The notes under the pieces were generated by a model. The model did no database searches and was not told the origin of the DNA. It saw only the letters and a program-made list of their open reading frames with translations. From contig CAMVFY010000004.1 in assembly GCA_947166895.1 (NCBI GenBank), positions 1 through 48,279 on the forward strand: a stretch of DNA of 48,279 nucleotides. The letters run 5' to 3'. Positions 45,174 to 48,279 of the stretch are shown one piece after another. How positions within the stretch are numbered: position 1 is the first letter of the stretch; each line of letters opens with the position of its first letter. This DNA comes from an uncultured Candidatus Saccharibacteria bacterium. GTDB taxonomy: Bacteria > Patescibacteriota > Saccharimonadia > Saccharimonadales > Saccharimonadaceae. A program made the translations under genes and the position numbers.

Positions 45174-46241
45174 ATGAATAATACTTTCATGAAAACTATA
45201 AAAGATGTTGACGTCAAAGATAAAACAATTCTCGTTCGTGTAGATTATAATGTCCCTCTGAAAAACAGCAAAGTCGAAAACGATCTCCGTATTCGCGCTA
45301 GTCTCCCAACCATTAATTATTTGCTAGACCACGGCGCCAAAAAAATCATTTTAATTTCCCATCTCGGCCGACCCGAAGGCAAAATAACACCTGAATTATC
45401 TCTCTCACCGATAGCAAATACCTTGTGCAAACTTCTTCCTCATCAAAAAATCGGTTTTTACCCCTTACCAACTCCAGGCGAAAAATTAAAAACTCCTGCC
45501 GATGAAAAAATCGTCCTGCTTGAAAATCTTCGTTTCGACCCTGGCGAAGAGCAGAATTCTTTAGACTTCATTAAAAATATCGTTACAGCTACAGACGCAG
45601 ATATATTTATCCAAGACGGATTCGCCGTTATTCACCGCGCGCACGCCTCCACCGATGCTATAACGACTTTACTCCCCAGTTACGCTGGACTATTAGTCGA
45701 AAAAGAAGTCGAAAACCTCAAAAAAATACTCCAGAATCCAGATTCACCAGTACTTCTTATTATTGGTGGCTCCAAAGTCGAAGACAAACAGCCCCTGATT
45801 GATAAATTCATTAAAATCGCTGATCAAATCATAGTTGGTGGCAAAATCGCCGCTGATGGTTATATGTCCACAAACAAAAAAATCTACGTAGCCGAAGATT
45901 TCGACGAAAATTCCGAAGGTGCCAAGCTAGATATCGGCCCTCTCTCTACTGGTAAAATCGCCAGCTTCATCACTGATGCCAAGACTATCATTTGGAACGG
46001 ATTATTAGGCTATGCCGAGGACCCAACGTACGCCACCGCTTCAACCATCACCGCCGAACTAATTGGAGAGAAAAAGGACGCAACTACTATTATTTGTGGC
46101 GGTGACACCACTGGCTTTGTCGAAAACCTCATGGAAAATCATCCAAGTCTAAGCTACTCTCTAGTTTCAACTGGTGGTGGTGCCGCTCTTGAATTTTTAC
46201 TTGGCAAAGATTTACCCGGTCTTAAGGCTATATCTTCCTAA
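45174..46241 (+). CDS. pgk: Phosphoglycerate kinase
   Basis: KTILVRVDYNVPLKN; LISHLGRPEG; VLLENLRFDPGEE; DGFAVIHRAHAST; CGGDTTGFVE; STGGGAALEFLLGKDLPGLKAI. Confidence 0.94.
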   Translation: MNNTFMKTIKDVDVKDKTILVRVDYNVPLKNSKVENDLRIRASLPTINYLLDHGAKKIILISHLGRPEGKITPELSLSPIANTLCKLLPHQKIGFYPLPTPGEKLKTPADEKIVLLENLRFDPGEEQNSLDFIKNIVTATDADIFIQDGFAVIHRAHASTDAITTLLPSYAGLLVEKEVENLKKILQNPDSPVLLIIGGSKVEDKQPLIDKFIKIADQIIVGGKIAADGYMSTNKKIYVAEDFDENSEGAKLDIGPLSTGKIASFITDAKTIIWNGLLGYAEDPTYATASTITAELIGEKKDATTIICGGDTTGFVENLMENHPSLSYSLVSTGGGAALEFLLGKDLPGLKAISS

Positions 46242-47661
46242 CCTTAATTGTATCCGTACCAGCTATATTATTGTCCCCCGACACAACTACAACCAGCAAA
46301 TCCTTCTTGCCTTCCTTAGTCTGCAAGTAGCCGGACGCTTTTAACTCTTCTGCTAATTTTATTCCAAAATCGTTTTCGTAAGGCCTACAAAACGCCGAAC
46401 TAGCGTAGTTCAAGGCCAATTGGTTCGCTACTCTCTGATTTGGTGTCACCGATACTATTGGCAAATTTGGCCTCTGCGCCGCCATTGTCGTCGCAGTCAC
46501 GCCCGACGCAGTTTGACAAATAATCACATCTGCCGCAATCCGCTCAGCTAATCTTGCTGCCGCATCCGAAATCGCATCATACACCTCAGACTTTTCTCCA
46601 ATTGGTAAACCAGCAATTGATGCAATCCGCGAGTGATTTTGCGTATACAAAATCACTTTTTTCATCTCTTTCACTGTCTCTACCGGATATTTCCCGTTCG
46701 CAGTTTCATCCGAAAGCATTACGACATCAGCACCCTGCACCACTGCTGTTGCCACATCCGAAACTTCTGCTCGAGTCGGCTCCGGATTATCAACCATTGA
46801 ACTAAGCATCTGCGTAGCCACAATACAAAGCTTCGAGTGGGCCCTGCATAGCGAAATCAATTTCCGTTGAACAATTGGTACCACCTCTGCACCCGCCTCC
46901 ACCGCCATGTCACCACGCGCAACCATAATACCATCCGCCGCCTTCACAATCGCCTCCAGATTTTCCTCGCTCTCGACCGCCTTTTTTGTTTCAATCTTAG
47001 CTATTACTTTCGCATTTGAACCATAAGACAATAACAGTTGCTTTAGCCTTTGTATATCACTTGCTGATTGCACAAAAGACAACGAAACATAGTCATAATC
47101 CGAACCAGCTCCATATTCAATATCTGCCAAGTCTTTCGGGGTCAGAATATCACCACCAAAATCCGTTTCCGGCAAGTTTAATCCCTTACGCGACATAATA
47201 AAGCCATCGTTTAATATTTTGACTTTAATTGCAGTGTCCGAGACGATTTCCACCACTTCAGTCTTAATTTTCCCATCAAACATCGAAATCGGCTCCCCCA
47301 CTTTAACCTTTTCCGCCAAATTATATTGTACCGGCACAATCATTTCACCGTTATGTTCAAATTCTTTGGACTCCAATATCAATTCATCACCCTTCGCCAA
47401 GTCTAAGCGATTATCTTTAATCATGCCAAGCCTTATTTTTGGCCCTTGCAAATCTTGGAGAATAGCCACCGAACGCCCTTTCTTCATAGCCGCCGCCCGA
47501 ATCCATTTTATTTGCTGATCACGCTCTTCGTTTGAACCATGCGAACAGTTTAATCTACAACCATTTACGCCAGCCATGATCACTTCTTCTATCTTTTCTG
47601 CCGTATTAGTTGACGGGCCAATCGTTGCTAAAATTTTTGTTCTCTTAAAAAGTTTGCTCAT
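46228..47661 (-). CDS. pyk: Pyruvate kinase
   Basis: RTKILATIGPSTNTAEKIEEVIMAGVNGCRLNCSHG; LQDLQGPKIRLG; IMVARGDMAVE; CIVATQMLSSMVDNPEPTRAEVSDVATAVVQGADVVMLSDETANGKYPVE. Confidence 0.96.
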   Translation of the reverse strand: MSKLFKRTKILATIGPSTNTAEKIEEVIMAGVNGCRLNCSHGSNEERDQQIKWIRAAAMKKGRSVAILQDLQGPKIRLGMIKDNRLDLAKGDELILESKEFEHNGEMIVPVQYNLAEKVKVGEPISMFDGKIKTEVVEIVSDTAIKVKILNDGFIMSRKGLNLPETDFGGDILTPKDLADIEYGAGSDYDYVSLSFVQSASDIQRLKQLLLSYGSNAKVIAKIETKKAVESEENLEAIVKAADGIMVARGDMAVEAGAEVVPIVQRKLISLCRAHSKLCIVATQMLSSMVDNPEPTRAEVSDVATAVVQGADVVMLSDETANGKYPVETVKEMKKVILYTQNHSRIASIAGLPIGEKSEVYDAISDAAARLAERIAADVIICQTASGVTATTMAAQRPNLPIVSVTPNQRVANQLALNYASSAFCRPYENDFGIKLAEELKASGYLQTKEGKKDLLVVVVSGDNNIAGTDTIKVRKI

Positions 47662-47705
47662 GCTATAATCTTATCATAATATGAAACTTATGGTAATATT
47701 ATTAC

Positions 47706-48131
47706 ATGGCATCTAAAAAACACCGTTTTACAACTCCACAAATTGTTGTGCTTATTGTTATCGTTTTGAGTATGGTCGCCGTAATCGCCGCAGCCATCTG
47801 TACCGTATTCTTAAAACCCGAAAATACCGTCAAGGATAAAATTTCCGAGCTTTCAGCCGATTATTACGAAAATTATCTCTACGAAAAATTCGACTTCAGC
47901 AACCTGTCCCCCGAAGACTACTTAGATTTCATGCAAAAATACGAAAAAACCGGCCTCACTGCCACCACCCTTCGTCAACTTCTTCTCTACGATCATCAAA
48001 AAAATGCCGAATTCGCCCCCCTCCTCAAAAAATACTGTGACGAAGATACTACATATATTAAATACTATCCCGAGCATCCATATTCTAAAACCTCCTACCG
48101 GGTGGAATACACATATTCTTGCGAATTCTAA
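47706..48131 (+). CDS. Hypothetical single-TM protein
   Basis: TM IVVLIVIVLSMVAVIAAAICTVFL; TAATAT 6 nt before ATG. Confidence 0.65.
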   Translation: MASKKHRFTTPQIVVLIVIVLSMVAVIAAAICTVFLKPENTVKDKISELSADYYENYLYEKFDFSNLSPEDYLDFMQKYEKTGLTATTLRQLLLYDHQKNAEFAPLLKKYCDEDTTYIKYYPEHPYSKTSYRVEYTYSCEF

Positions 48132-48155
48132 TCAAAAAAGGCTCATCTGAGCCGT

Positions 48156-48199
48156 TGGTGATCTCGGCGGGAGTCGCATCGAAGATTCGCATTCCCCGC
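48156..48199 (-). pseudogene. tRNA-Glu 3'-end fragment (also folds as terminator-like hairpin followed by TTTTT on + strand)
   Basis: 21-bp exact match TGGTGATCTCGGCGGGAGTCG to the 3' end of the adjacent tRNA-Glu (48225-48245), then divergence. Confidence 0.6.
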
Positions 48200-48224
48200 T
48201 TTTTATCGCGCACTATTATGTGCG

Positions 48225-48279
48225 TGGTGATCTCGGCGGGAGTCGAACCCGCGTTGTCGGGATGAAAACCCGATGTACT
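48225..48279 (-). tRNA. tRNA-Glu (anticodon TTC), truncated by the window end
   Basis: Reverse complement ...TCGGGTTTTCATCCCGACAACGCGGGTTCGACTCCCGCCGAGATCACCA. Confidence 0.9.

Noticed and set aside
1599-47518. Many short ORFs antisense to long genes (e.g. 2214-2441, 3862-4287, 28481-29041, 32091-32444)
   Set aside because: Shadow ORFs opposite well-supported conserved genes, with no recognisable motifs or start signals.
1-48279. CRISPR array or classical IS/transposon/prophage
   Set aside because: No regularly spaced direct repeats and no transposase, integrase, Cas or phage structural genes were seen.

Overview
AT-rich, gene-dense bacterial window. The reduced gene set, arginine deiminase genes and standard code (TGA used as stop) make me infer Candidatus Saccharibacteria/CPR. 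It is mostly core genes: hisS, glyS, ppa, recO, xseBA, rpmA, tyrS, rnhA, clpP, clpC, galU, gpmI, pgi, pepN-like, ftsH, pcrA/uvrD, murA, pgk, pyk, plus tRNAs Lys, Phe, Leu, three Pro and a partial Glu. The accessory centrepiece is a catabolic block with a complete agmatine deiminase set (aguA, permease, putrescine carbamoyltransferase) beside a complete arginine deiminase set (antiporter, arcA, arcB, arcC, pgi), with one shared carbamate kinase. The most unusual signal is a set of seven nested palindromic elements of about 75-135 bp. Their cores are shared between loci, but their outer arms are locus-specific and self-complementary. Several sit in frame inside conserved genes (tyrS, a tRNA methyltransferase-like gene, pepN, uvrD and the 5' end of xseA). 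They look like a palindromic element family whose insertion generates an inverted copy of the flanking target. Other points: a recurrent extended -10 (TGnTATAAT) 6-7 nt before ATG, implying widespread leaderless mRNAs; a CIRCE operator at clpC; an XRE-HTH/MurA fusion; a possible DGR-type variable C-terminus on a surface protein; tRNA-Pro and tRNA-Glu degenerate copies; and a Cys-to-Ala change in the HCLP motif of ArcB. All calls were made by eye, without database searches.
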